This document shows, in pieces, positions 17,933 through 25,749 of a DNA stretch of 40,108 nt. The translations under genes were made by a program, and so were the position numbers. Source of the stretch: Desulfobulbaceae bacterium UBA2276 (GTDB taxonomy: Bacteria; Desulfobacterota; Desulfobulbia; Desulfobulbales; Desulfocapsaceae); the NCBI GenBank assembly GCA_002347085.1, contig DDWW01000004.1:9561-49668 (forward strand). The letters run 5' to 3'. Within the stretch, counting starts at the first letter, position 1. Each line of letters starts with the position of its first letter. The notes under the pieces were generated by a model. The model was given only the letters and a program-made list of their open reading frames with translations. It had not been told where the DNA came from and did not search any database.

Positions 17933-19297
17933 CTATCTGCCAAGGCCGATAAGCATGAACAGCTTATAGGAAAGCGCGGCGACAATTCCGGCGGCGGGGA
18001 GAGTCAAAACCCAGGCCATAACCATGGTCTGGGCCACCCCCCAGCGCACGGCGGACAAGCGCTTGCTGGCGCCCACGCCGAAGATACTGCCCGAGATGGT
18101 ATGGGTTGTGCTTACCGGCATTCCGAAATGGCTGGTCACAAAAAGGACGATGGCGGCGGTGGTTTCGGCGGCAAAGCCGTGAACCGGCTCCAGGCGAATG
18201 ATCTTGTGGCCCATGGTCTTGATGATCCGCCAGCCGCCCACCGAAGTCCCCAGAGCCATGACTGTAGAGCAGGACAGCACCACCCAGGTCGGCACGACAG
18301 GTTCGGAAATGATCCGGGCGCTGACCAAGGCCATGGTGATGATACCCATACTTTTCTGGGCATCATTGAGACCATGGGTAAAGGCCATGGCGGCGGCGGA
18401 AACAAGTTGCAGATGACGAAAGATCGCACTTACTTTGCCGGGATGCACATGGGACAAGGTTTTGTAGATGATGGTCATAATCAGAAAACCAAGGAGAAAT
18501 CCCATGGTTGGAGAACCGACCAGCGGGATCAGTACCTTACGGACAATGCCGTCCCAGAGAACGGCATGCAGACCACCGTGGACAATGGCCGCACCGCACA
18601 ACCCGCCGATCAGGGCATGAGAGGAACTACTGGGGATGCCGAAGTACCAGGTAAGCAGATTCCAGACTATAGCACCGACAATAGCGGCCAGAATCACCAC
18701 TTGAAAGCCATGCTGGTTTGAACCGAGCTCTGCAACATAGGCCTTTTCCAACAGGGCACGATTGGTGTTGGCGCGTTCCGCCGGTTTCAGCTTGGCGATT
18801 TTCAGGGCCTTTTCTACTGTTTTCTCCAGCAGGGCAATCCCTGCGAACCGCTCTACCGAGTAGAAATCAGAGCCGGTGATAATACGGTTCAGGTCAGCTA
18901 CCAGAGCGGCCTGCAACTCAGGTGTGGGAGTGGAATCTGCGACGTATCCTGCAAGCAGCTTCCGGGTTTCCGGCGAGCCTTGCTCTGCCAGAAAACGCGA
19001 GACCGGATCGGCCTGGTTTTTCAGTTTTGCGGCAAACGCTGCCGGCTGGTGGATATCAGCAGGTCGAAAACGGGCCGTATCGACCAGACCGCTGGCCACT
19101 GTAACCGCTACATGGGTAGAGAACAGTGCACCCACGAAGTTCAAACAGGCCGCCATGATAATGGCGTTGCGCGGAGAGAGCACCCTGGTGGAGACCACGG
19201 TGGCGATGGCATTGGCCGTATCGTGAAAACCGTTAATGTAGTCGAAAAGCAGAGTACACACCACCACCAGCACAAGAAGAAGTGTCAGACTATGCAT
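17933..19297 (-). CDS. PiT-family inorganic phosphate transporter
   Basis: This 454-aa membrane protein carries the duplicated PiT signature, GFHDTANAIATVVSTR near residue 23 and GLNDAQKSMGIITMAL near 312. These lie in two hydrophobic halves separated by a roughly 120-residue hydrophilic loop (about 80-200). It moves phosphate, probably as a metal-phosphate complex, with H+ or Na+. The C-terminal half also has HGLHAVLWDG and PVSTTHTISGSIFGVG, usual for the family. Its start overlaps the end of the DUF47 gene by 8 bp, so the two are cotranslated, as commonly seen. Confidence 0.94.
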   Translation of the reverse strand: MHSLTLLLVLVVVCTLLFDYINGFHDTANAIATVVSTRVLSPRNAIIMAACLNFVGALFSTHVAVTVASGLVDTARFRPADIHQPAAFAAKLKNQADPVSRFLAEQGSPETRKLLAGYVADSTPTPELQAALVADLNRIITGSDFYSVERFAGIALLEKTVEKALKIAKLKPAERANTNRALLEKAYVAELGSNQHGFQVVILAAIVGAIVWNLLTWYFGIPSSSSHALIGGLCGAAIVHGGLHAVLWDGIVRKVLIPLVGSPTMGFLLGFLIMTIIYKTLSHVHPGKVSAIFRHLQLVSAAAMAFTHGLNDAQKSMGIITMALVSARIISEPVVPTWVVLSCSTVMALGTSVGGWRIIKTMGHKIIRLEPVHGFAAETTAAIVLFVTSHFGMPVSTTHTISGSIFGVGASKRLSAVRWGVAQTMVMAWVLTLPAAGIVAALSYKLFMLIGLGR

Positions 19298-19919
19298 ATT
19301 TCACGACCACGCTTTCGATAGTATAGGCAACATCCTCGCATTTATCCACGGCTGCTTCGATCCGGTCATAAATCTCCTTCCACTTGATCACCTTGATCGG
19401 GTCCGCATCCGGGGCGTTGATCAGGTTGGCCAAAGCTCGGCGGAAGGCCCCGTCGTGTTCTGTTTCGATGTCGTGAATATGTTTATAAATACCCTGAATG
19501 TTTTCCAGACTTGGGTTGGTGCGCAAGACCTTGACCGCATCCAGCGTGGCCTCGGTAACCCTTACCAATTGGCTCACCAACAATTCCATGTCCGGCCTGA
19601 GCTCGACGAACTGATACAGCGCCATACGACCGGTGCAGGCCTCGATGGAATCGGTGACATCATCCAGCTGGCTGGACAGGGCATGCAGATCTTCCTTGTC
19701 CAGCGGGGTGACAAAGGTGGAGTCGATCAAGTTAGCAAGACTATGAGTGATAAGGTCGGCCTCGTTCTCAATTTCCTTGATCCGGGCCGCATGTTGGATG
19801 CGATTGTCGAAATCGTTAATCAACACCTGAAATGCCCGTGCCGCCCGCAACGCCGCATCAGCCTGTTTTTCCAGTAATTCGTAAAAGGCATTCTTCTTGC
19901 TTGATCCTGGTAAACGCAC
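19290..19919 (-). CDS. DUF47 (PhoU-like) partner of PiT transporter
   Basis: This 209-aa all-helical protein of the DUF47/TIGR00153 family resembles PhoU and sits beside PiT transporters, probably regulating them. ENEADLITHSLANLID (near 52) and LDDVTDSIEACTGRMALYQ (near 84) are typical. I take the GTG at 19919 as start because AAAGGAGG precedes it at the right distance; ATG at 20015 would add 32 residues that do not fit the family. It overlaps the downstream pit gene by 8 bp, and a consensus promoter lies about 150 bp upstream. Confidence 0.92.
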   Translation of the reverse strand: MRLPGSSKKNAFYELLEKQADAALRAARAFQVLINDFDNRIQHAARIKEIENEADLITHSLANLIDSTFVTPLDKEDLHALSSQLDDVTDSIEACTGRMALYQFVELRPDMELLVSQLVRVTEATLDAVKVLRTNPSLENIQGIYKHIHDIETEHDGAFRRALANLINAPDADPIKVIKWKEIYDRIEAAVDKCEDVAYTIESVVVKYA

Positions 19920-20064
19920 AACCGTACCTCCTTTAACACAATGAACAGAGACAGAATCTCCGCTGAAATAATAAGGGTTTGTCCCCTTGAAGCAACTCAG
20001 GCTCTTTTGCCGCAAGCAAGCGGCCCCCCTGCTAACGCGAATTTAATAAAAAAATAATAATTGC

Positions 20065-20094
20065 ACCATACTTAAAACCTATCAGCCCTGTCAA
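20065..20094 (-). promoter_or_regulatory. Sigma-70 promoter for DUF47-pit
   Basis: On the minus strand TTGACA (20094-20089), a perfect -35 box, is followed after 18 bp by TATGGT (20070-20065). It points at the DUF47 start about 145 bp away, giving a leader of roughly 140 nt. No Pho box was recognised near it. Confidence 0.55.
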
Positions 20095-20196
20095 TACACA
20101 ACCCTGTGAGCTCATTTGTTTCTTCTTGGCAATAAGGCATCAACCGGAAGAATTTCCGATCCGGCTGAAAAAGGGGAAGGGATCAAGGCAACGGAC

Positions 20197-21261
20197 TTAT
20201 AGCCAGCCACGTCTCCTGAAAAAACGGATCATCACCCCCGCCACCAACAAAAGTACCGCCCAGAAGACAAAGTAACTGTATCGATAATGCAGCTCAGGAA
20301 GATATTCAAAATTGGTCCCATAGATCGCGGCGATAAAGGTCAAGGGAATGAAGATGGCCGAAAAGATAGTCAACACCTTCATGATTTCATTCAGCTTTAT
20401 GCTCACCCCGGTATTATAGACATTCAGGTGGTCAAAAAGCATTTCGCGGTAGGTGTCAATAATCTCAACCGATTGCAGGGCCAAGCCCTGCATGTCCCTG
20501 AGAAAAGGTGCTGTCTTGTCGCTTATCAGATCTGAATCCAGAGAGTTCAACTGCAGGATAAGCTCCCTGAACGGCCGGACCGACTTGCGGATATAGTTCA
20601 TCTCCCTTTTATAGCGGGTAATCTTTTCCAACACCGCCTGGCTGGGAGCAAAAAGCACCTCTTCCTCAAGATCCTCAACCTTCTCTCCCAATCGCTCTAT
20701 GATAAAGATATAGTTATCAACAACGGTGTCGAGCAGGGCATAGGCCAGATAATCGATCCCGGAGCCTCTGACCCGACCTTTCTGCCGGCGAATCCTCTCC
20801 CGCACCGGCTCAAAGGTATCACCAGGCTGCTCCTGAAAGGTAAGAAGAAAAGTCCGGCCCAGCACCATGCTCAACTGTTCGCCGACCACCTGCTCCTTAC
20901 CCTGGTCCAAACGCAGCATCTTGACCACCAGGAAAATATAGTCGTCATACTCTTCCATCTTGGGCCGTTGTCCGGTATGGACAATATCCTCAAGGATCAG
21001 GGGATGAAGCTCAAAGCCACTGCCGATCTTCATAATCAGGTCCGTATCATGAACCCCGTCAACATTGATCCAGGTCACGGTATCTGTTTTCTTAAAAAGC
21101 TCCCCTTCGGCAGCGTTTTTCAGTTCCAGTTCCCGCAGATCGCCCAGATCATAATCCATAACCGTGACCCTGGCCTGATCCACCTTCTGACTGCCGACAA
21201 AAATAACAGAACCAGGCGTCCGGTGCAGAGTTGCCTTGTTTTTTTTCAGGAACCGCGCCAT
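20197..21261 (-). CDS. corA: CorA-family divalent metal (Mg2+/Co2+) channel, GTN variant
   Basis: This 354-aa protein has a large cytoplasmic N-terminal domain and two C-terminal membrane helices (about 290-312 and 325-345). The pore-entrance loop reads YGTNFEYLPEL at about 314-324, where most CorA proteins have GMN; the codon is ACC, so the change is real in this sequence. The rest, including FLTFIAAIYG and the length, fits CorA. It ends in a basic tail (FFRRRGWL), as expected for the cytoplasmic tip. It lies 70 bp downstream of the DUF486 gene on the same strand. Confidence 0.93.
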   Translation of the reverse strand: MARFLKKNKATLHRTPGSVIFVGSQKVDQARVTVMDYDLGDLRELELKNAAEGELFKKTDTVTWINVDGVHDTDLIMKIGSGFELHPLILEDIVHTGQRPKMEEYDDYIFLVVKMLRLDQGKEQVVGEQLSMVLGRTFLLTFQEQPGDTFEPVRERIRRQKGRVRGSGIDYLAYALLDTVVDNYIFIIERLGEKVEDLEEEVLFAPSQAVLEKITRYKREMNYIRKSVRPFRELILQLNSLDSDLISDKTAPFLRDMQGLALQSVEIIDTYREMLFDHLNVYNTGVSIKLNEIMKVLTIFSAIFIPLTFIAAIYGTNFEYLPELHYRYSYFVFWAVLLLVAGVMIRFFRRRGWL

Positions 21262-21331
21262 ATATTTTTCTCCTCAGGAGCTTGCAACCCGCAACTCGTG
21301 TTTAACATGGGAGCCCTCTACCAACAAACGA

Positions 21332-21700
21332 TCACGTCCCCATGAGTTTTGAGCGGAACAGAAAAAACACCGCCCCCAGCAGACAGATCCCGGCCCACAG
21401 ATAATCCAGCGACAGCTTTTCTTTCACATAGAAGAGAGAAAAGGGGACAAAGACTGTCAGGGTGATCACCTCCTGCAGGATCTTCAACTGCCCCACATTC
21501 ATGACCTGATGACCAATACGGTTGGCGGGAACCTGGAGCAGATATTCAAAGAGGGCAATCCCCCAACTCACCAGGGCGGCATAAACCCAGGGCCGATGCG
21601 CCATGTTTGTCAAATGACCATACCAGGCAAAGGTCATGAACACATTGCTGCAACACAGCAAAACCACCGTCACAATATAGGGATTCAATTTTTCCCGCAC
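21332..21700 (-). CDS. DUF486 (DMT-superfamily) small membrane protein
   Basis: This 122-aa protein has four hydrophobic segments. FMTFAWYGHL, ALVSWGIALFEYLLQVPANRIGH and LKILQEVITLTVFVPFSLFYVKEKL are the conserved stretches of the DUF486 family, a relative of small drug/metabolite transporters. The function is unknown. The start is a GTG (21700) with only a weak ribosome site; a slightly later start cannot be excluded. It precedes corA on the same strand, but a functional link is not established. Confidence 0.85.
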   Translation of the reverse strand: MREKLNPYIVTVVLLCCSNVFMTFAWYGHLTNMAHRPWVYAALVSWGIALFEYLLQVPANRIGHQVMNVGQLKILQEVITLTVFVPFSLFYVKEKLSLDYLWAGICLLGAVFFLFRSKLMGT

Positions 21701-21922
21701 GCCTCATCAATCTTTCATTTTCAGATCCACCATTTCCAGCCATTTCCTCTTATCCCAAATAACAGAGGGTGTCAATTCACGAGCGCACCTTGCGCCAGCC
21801 AACAACAGGCATCCGGCCACTACATCTTGACAGAACCTGACAAGCCTATTCTATTACCTTGAGTTTTCTTCCTGAGCAAGCCCGCCAGCCACGAACCTTC
21901 TTTGACGATACCGGAGCCCACC

Positions 21923-23287
21923 ATGTCTCTCAAACATGACACCCATTGTGATCAGGAGCTGTCTCGACTGGAACAGACCTTTCGCCGACTCAAGTCCCCC
22001 CTTGATGAGTTCATCCATTACGATGCCTCTTCGGGCCTGCTGCTCATGGGATGCGCCATCCTGGCCCTGATCCTCGCCAACACGTCGCTGGCCACCCAGT
22101 ATGATCATATCCGCCACACCACCATCAGCCTGGAGATCGGCCCATTCTCCCTCAGCCACACCCTGCACCACTGGATCAATGACGGCCTCATGGCCCTGTT
22201 CTTCTTTCTGGTGGGCCTCGAAATCAAACGGGAGATCCTGGTGGGTGAACTTGCCTGTCTGCGCCAGGCCCTTTTACCCGTGGGCGCGGCCGTAGGCGGC
22301 ATGATCGTCCCGGCCTTGATCTATGCCGCCATCAACAGGGGCACCATCGGGGCGAGTGGCTGGGCCATCCCCATGGCCACCGATATCGCCTTTGCCCTCG
22401 GTGTCCTGATATTGCTGGGCAAGCGGATACCCAAGGCCCTGTTCGGCTTCCTCCTGGCCCTGGCCATTGTCGATGACCTGGGCGCCATTCTGGTCATCGC
22501 CCTGTTTTACACCAAGGCCATTGATTGGAACATGCTTTTGGCCGCCACCTTTCTTTTTTTGCTTCTGATCGGCTGCAACGGGGTGGGCATCCGCCGTCCG
22601 CTGCCCTACTTTCTCCTCGGCGGCCTACTCTGGCTGGCCCTGCTCCATTCCGGCATCCATGCCACCCTGGCCGGGGTGCTCACCGCCCTGACCGTACCGG
22701 CTCGCCCGCGATGTCGGCCGTCACAATCCATCACTATTCTCTCCCGATTGCTCAAACAGTTTGACAAGGTGCGCAAACCCGGCAAGACCATTGTCGGTAA
22801 CGACCAGGCACAGGAGGTCTTGCAGGCCTTGGAAAAAGGGCTCACCAATATGGCCTCGCCGCTCCAGCGGTTGGAACAGCGCATTCACCCCTGGAGCGCC
22901 TTTCTCATCGTCCCCCTTTTTGCCTTGGCCAATACCGGAGTCCCCATTGAATTAGCCGGACTCGCCGCCACCCTGCGCCACCCCGTCACCCTAGGGGTCA
23001 TCCTGGGACTTGTTGGCGGCAAGGCCGTCGGCGTTTTCACCAGTGTCTGGCTGTTGAAGCTGACCGGAATCTCCCATCTGCCGCCGGGCATCACTTTCCA
23101 CCATGTCGCCGGGGTATCGCTGCTCGCAGGCATTGGCTTCACCATGTCCATCTTTATCGGTGAACTTTCCTTCGCAGGCCAGGAAGAACTCCTGCTCCAG
23201 GCCAAGACCGGTATCCTGCTCGCCTCCCTGCTGGCCGGTATCAGCGGCTTTCTCTGGCTCCGTCTGACCAGTGCGGCAGACCAATAA
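21923..23287 (+). CDS. nhaA: Na+/H+ antiporter NhaA
   Basis: This 454-aa inner-membrane antiporter expels Na+ in exchange for H+. The key motifs are visible: MATDIAFALGVLILLGKRIP near 150 (the unwound-helix Asp), LALAIVDDLGAILVIALFY near 180 (the two ion-binding Asp), and GIGFTMSIFIGELSF near 410. About twelve membrane segments are predicted. A TTG at 21902 would add seven residues; ATG at 21923 with GGAG before it is better. It is longer than E. coli NhaA (388 aa), mainly at the N-terminus and in the hydrophilic insert at about 265-320 (for example SRLLKQFDKVRKPGKTIVG). Confidence 0.95.
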   Translation: MSLKHDTHCDQELSRLEQTFRRLKSPLDEFIHYDASSGLLLMGCAILALILANTSLATQYDHIRHTTISLEIGPFSLSHTLHHWINDGLMALFFFLVGLEIKREILVGELACLRQALLPVGAAVGGMIVPALIYAAINRGTIGASGWAIPMATDIAFALGVLILLGKRIPKALFGFLLALAIVDDLGAILVIALFYTKAIDWNMLLAATFLFLLLIGCNGVGIRRPLPYFLLGGLLWLALLHSGIHATLAGVLTALTVPARPRCRPSQSITILSRLLKQFDKVRKPGKTIVGNDQAQEVLQALEKGLTNMASPLQRLEQRIHPWSAFLIVPLFALANTGVPIELAGLAATLRHPVTLGVILGLVGGKAVGVFTSVWLLKLTGISHLPPGITFHHVAGVSLLAGIGFTMSIFIGELSFAGQEELLLQAKTGILLASLLAGISGFLWLRLTSAADQ

Positions 23288-23330
23288 GCCGTAGTCAAAA
23301 GGTATGTTCTCTGGCTGATGCAGAGACTAC

Positions 23331-23420
23331 CAGACGCCACGCCAGAAAACAGCGGAACAGATTGCTGTTTTCTGGATGTTGCATAAGAGGCCGTTACTGC
23401 AAAGAGCAAAAAAAGCCTTG
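23331..23420. repeat. Paired stem-loop repeat, copy B (outer stem degraded)
   Basis: It starts CAGACGCCACG; the inner stem is CCAGAAAACAGC (23342-23353) with GCTGTTTTCTGG (23364-23375), a perfect 12 bp. The GTTGCATAAGAGGCCGTTAC that follows matches copy A, but the 3' arm of the outer stem is lost (TTGTCCCTTGAGTC instead). Copy C begins exactly 120 bp further on. Confidence 0.8.
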
Positions 23421-23450
23421 TCCCTTGAGTCTGCGTCAGATATAGCCTGC

Positions 23451-23561
23451 AAGACGCCACGCCAGAAAACAGCGAAACAGATTGCTGTTTTCTGGACGTT
23501 GCATAAGAGGCCGTAAACTGAAAAGAGCAAAAAAGCCTTGCTCTTTTCAGTAACGGCCTCT
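23451..23561. repeat. Paired stem-loop repeat, copy C
   Basis: The inner stem is 23462-23473 with 23484-23495 (same 12 bp as copy B). The outer stem is 23506-23530 with 23538-23561, starting AGAGGCCGTAAACTG; it pairs over nearly its full length with one bulged base. With copy B it fills the 343-bp gap between nhaA and chrB. The remaining 23288-23330 shows nothing I can name. Confidence 0.85.
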
Positions 23562-23569
23562 AAAAATCC

Positions 23570-23599
23570 TTGCCAAAATAAAAACAAGTGCTATATACA
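23570..23599 (+). promoter_or_regulatory. Candidate promoter of the chromate cluster
   Basis: TTGCCA (23570-23575) is followed by TATATA (23592-23597, 16 bp) or TATACA (23594-23599, 18 bp). It lies about 30 bp before the chrB start. GCTAT and ATAGC flank the -10 region as a small inverted repeat, which might be a ChrB site, but this is speculative. Confidence 0.45.
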
Positions 23600-23630
23600 A
23601 ATCATAGCATATACACCAACGAGGCGCATC

Positions 23631-24608
23631 ATGGACTGGCTGCTTTTAATTCATCAAATACCGGCAAAACCCACCTACTTCCGGGCCAAAATCTGGCGGC
23701 GCCTGCAACAGATCGGCGCCGTGCCGGTCAAGCAGGCGGCCTACGCCATGCCCAGGACCGAACAGGCCTACGAAGATCTGACCTGGATCGTCAAAGAGAT
23801 CATCAAGGGCGGCGGCGAGGCCATTTTGCTTGAGGCCAGATTCCAGGAAGGTCTGGATGACACCCAGGTGATCAATCTCTTTTGCGAGGCCCGGAAGCGA
23901 GATTATGACAAGATCGCCTCGGAGGCCCGCGAACTGCTGGCGCATTGTCAGAATAACAATTCCCGAATGAGCACGGACATCCTGGAATACAAGTCCCAAC
24001 TTGCCAAACTGCGCAAGGGTTTTGCCGGGATCACGGCTATCGACTTTTTTCCGGTAGGGGAACGGGCTAAGGTGGAGGCGGCCCTTGCGGACATGGAGAC
24101 CATCTTTCAGCAAAAAAGCGGAGGACGTCCCGCAAAGACCAAGGCCCCGGAGGATCTCTCCGCCCTGACCGGCAAGACCTGGATCACCAGGGCCAATGTC
24201 TATGTCGATCGTATGGCCAGCGCCTGGTTGATCCAGCGTTATATCGACAAGGACGCTACTTTCAGATTTGTCCGCGACGCCCACCATACCCCGGGCCCGG
24301 ACGAAATTCGCTTTGACATGCCCGTCGGAGAATTTACCCACGAAGGCGATCTTTGCACCTTTGAGGTCATGGCCCGGCAATTTGGGACGGGCGACCAGGA
24401 TCTGGAGCAGGTCGCCAGGATCATTCATGATATCGATCTCAAAGACGACGCCTTCAATTTACCTGAGACCGACGGAGTTCATGCCCTGTTTGACGGCATT
24501 GTCGCCGCCGAGAATGATGACCTGGCGCGGATTCAGCAGACAGGTGTTGTTCTGGATGGACTGCTGGCCTTTTTCAAGAGTAAAAATAGCAGCAAGCCGA
24601 AAGGTTGA
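23631..24608 (+). CDS. chrB: Chromate resistance protein ChrB
   Basis: This 325-aa protein has the ChrB N-terminal domain (WLLLIHQIPAKPTYFRAKIWRRL, residues 3-25, through about 160) and C-terminal domain (TGKTWITRANVYVDRMASAWLI, about 180 on, with DMPVGEFTHEGDLCTFEVM near 232). ChrB proteins accompany ChrA exporters and have been described as chromate-responsive regulators of chr operons. The ATG at 23631 has GAGG upstream; an earlier in-frame start would read through the repeat. It is the first gene of a six-gene same-strand cluster ending with chrA. Confidence 0.9.
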   Translation: MDWLLLIHQIPAKPTYFRAKIWRRLQQIGAVPVKQAAYAMPRTEQAYEDLTWIVKEIIKGGGEAILLEARFQEGLDDTQVINLFCEARKRDYDKIASEARELLAHCQNNNSRMSTDILEYKSQLAKLRKGFAGITAIDFFPVGERAKVEAALADMETIFQQKSGGRPAKTKAPEDLSALTGKTWITRANVYVDRMASAWLIQRYIDKDATFRFVRDAHHTPGPDEIRFDMPVGEFTHEGDLCTFEVMARQFGTGDQDLEQVARIIHDIDLKDDAFNLPETDGVHALFDGIVAAENDDLARIQQTGVVLDGLLAFFKSKNSSKPKG

Positions 24609-24758
24609 TATGTAATAACAATTGAAAGAATGAAGCATGGCGGAATCGATCTTCCGCTTTTTTTACCAGCAGTAATAAAAAACACATGCCATAAAAAGAC
24701 AGTGGTATGTGTTTTTGAAACCAATCTGTCTTTCCCACTCATTCCCAGGAGAAACATC

Positions 24759-25052
24759 ATGCCACCTACCGCCAAACACTATGTAACCAGCACCCAAAGA
24801 ACTGGAAGAGACTACGCCGACCTCCATAACTGGATTGACGATGCCGATGTCACCAAGAAATACGAGCGGCACAGTTTCACGAATATCTGGAAATTTGGAC
24901 CGGAGATCAAAGCCAAATTCGGCGAGGAAGGGGTTGCCGAATACATCGAACACCTGCGGGAAGACATTGAAAACAAGATCGGCAAATTAGTCCCTGAGCA
25001 CAAAGAAACTTTAAAGGACGCCTTCATCTATTTCGGGTTCACTAAGCCCTGA
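24759..25052 (+). CDS. Conserved-looking 97-aa protein of unknown function in the chromate cluster
   Basis: This 97-aa protein, beginning MPPTAKHYVTSTQRTGRDYA, has no Cys, signal peptide or membrane segment. It is mixed helical with aromatic and charged residues (DLHNWIDDADVTKKYERHSF, FGPEIKAKFGEEGVAEYIEH) and ends YFGFTKP. It has a good ribosome site (CCAGGAG), and an upstream in-frame ATG at 24630 adds 43 unlikely residues. It lies between chrB and a rhodanese gene, 150 bp after chrB. I do not recognise the family. Its place in the cluster suggests a role in chromate or oxidative-stress response, by association only. Confidence 0.75.
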   Translation: MPPTAKHYVTSTQRTGRDYADLHNWIDDADVTKKYERHSFTNIWKFGPEIKAKFGEEGVAEYIEHLREDIENKIGKLVPEHKETLKDAFIYFGFTKP

Positions 25053-25119
25053 AACATCATTGAAAGGCAGGGTGTGCAGAACGCGCCCTGCCTGACTTCA
25101 CCTTCAAGGGAGAACGATT

Positions 25120-25440
25120 ATGACCAAACAACCCACCATCAATGTCAAGGAGCTCAAAAGTCGGATCGCAAAAGGTGATTTTACCCTGCTGGATGTACGA
25201 CGCAAGACCGATTACGAAGCCGAACCGGCAAAAATCCCCGGAGCGGTATGGCGTGACCCGGAACAGATCGACCAGTGGCGCGGCGAGCTGCCCGCCAACG
25301 GTACCACCGTTATCTACTGTGTGCGTGGCGGGTCTGTCAGTCAATCGGTCTGCCAACAACTCAAGGACGCAGGCATTGAAGCCACCTATCTCGACGGCGG
25401 AATCAAGGCATGGATTGACCAGCATGAAGTTGTCGCGTAG
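25120..25440 (+). CDS. Single-domain rhodanese
   Basis: This 106-aa protein covers one rhodanese domain: FTLLDVRRKTDYE near 21-33, IPGAVWRDPE near 39, and the active-site loop YCVRGGSVSQ with Cys67. YLDGGIKAW near 90 ends the fold. Rhodaneses carry persulfide sulfur on this Cys. Such genes are often beside chromate or arsenate clusters, where they may supply sulfur or handle thiol damage (inference). The ribosome site is GGGAG. It is 67 bp after the 97-aa gene. Confidence 0.92.
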   Translation: MTKQPTINVKELKSRIAKGDFTLLDVRRKTDYEAEPAKIPGAVWRDPEQIDQWRGELPANGTTVIYCVRGGSVSQSVCQQLKDAGIEATYLDGGIKAWIDQHEVVA

Positions 25441-25500
25441 CAATCATTGTATGGCGACAAGAGAAGGATAGATCAAAATAATCCCATTGGAGGTCTCATC

Positions 25501-25734
25501 ATGACAGACAACAAGAAAAACATCGCTCACGAAATTGAAGACTCCTTGGCATGCAGCGCTTTTGCCGAAGCAGGCGAACCCTGTCCCATTTGCAGCAACA
25601 AAGACGATACGGAAGAACACGCAACTCTTGAGAAAAAGGAATCGGCATCTCAGTCTCTGGAGGAGAATTTCGCCTGCGCCGCCTTTCATGAGCAAAACCT
25701 GGAATGTCCCATTGGCACGGACAAGAAGAAATAA
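25501..25734 (+). CDS. Small duplicated Cys protein of unknown function
   Basis: This 77-aa cytoplasmic protein is an internal duplication. The first half has SLACSAFAEAGEPCPIC (Cys18, 28, 31) and the second NFACAAFHEQNLECPIG (Cys59, 69). Both units place the two key Cys ten residues apart in an A-C-x-A-F-x-E-x4-C-P-I pattern, joined by a charged linker. The ribosome site GGAGG supports the ATG at 25501 (an ATG at 25447 would add 18 residues). The Cys pairs could bind metal or act as a redox thiol. It sits between the rhodanese and the MFS gene. I do not recognise the family. Confidence 0.82.
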   Translation: MTDNKKNIAHEIEDSLACSAFAEAGEPCPICSNKDDTEEHATLEKKESASQSLEENFACAAFHEQNLECPIGTDKKK

Positions 25735-25749
25735 CCTCAAGGTAGGAAT

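Noticed and set aside
17858..18721. 287-codon open frame on the + strand opposite pit
   Set aside because: Antisense to the well-supported PiT gene, with Gly/His-rich unlike-protein composition and no ribosome site.
23331..23561. CRISPR-like array
   Set aside because: Only two units with 120-bp period and no short repeat/variable spacer pattern; no cas gene nearby.
22885..23587. Similar short peptides (such as ASYATSRKQ) encoded in the repeats on the minus strand
   Set aside because: They recur only because the DNA repeat recurs; the frames have no consistent start or ribosome site, and stem structure explains the conservation better.
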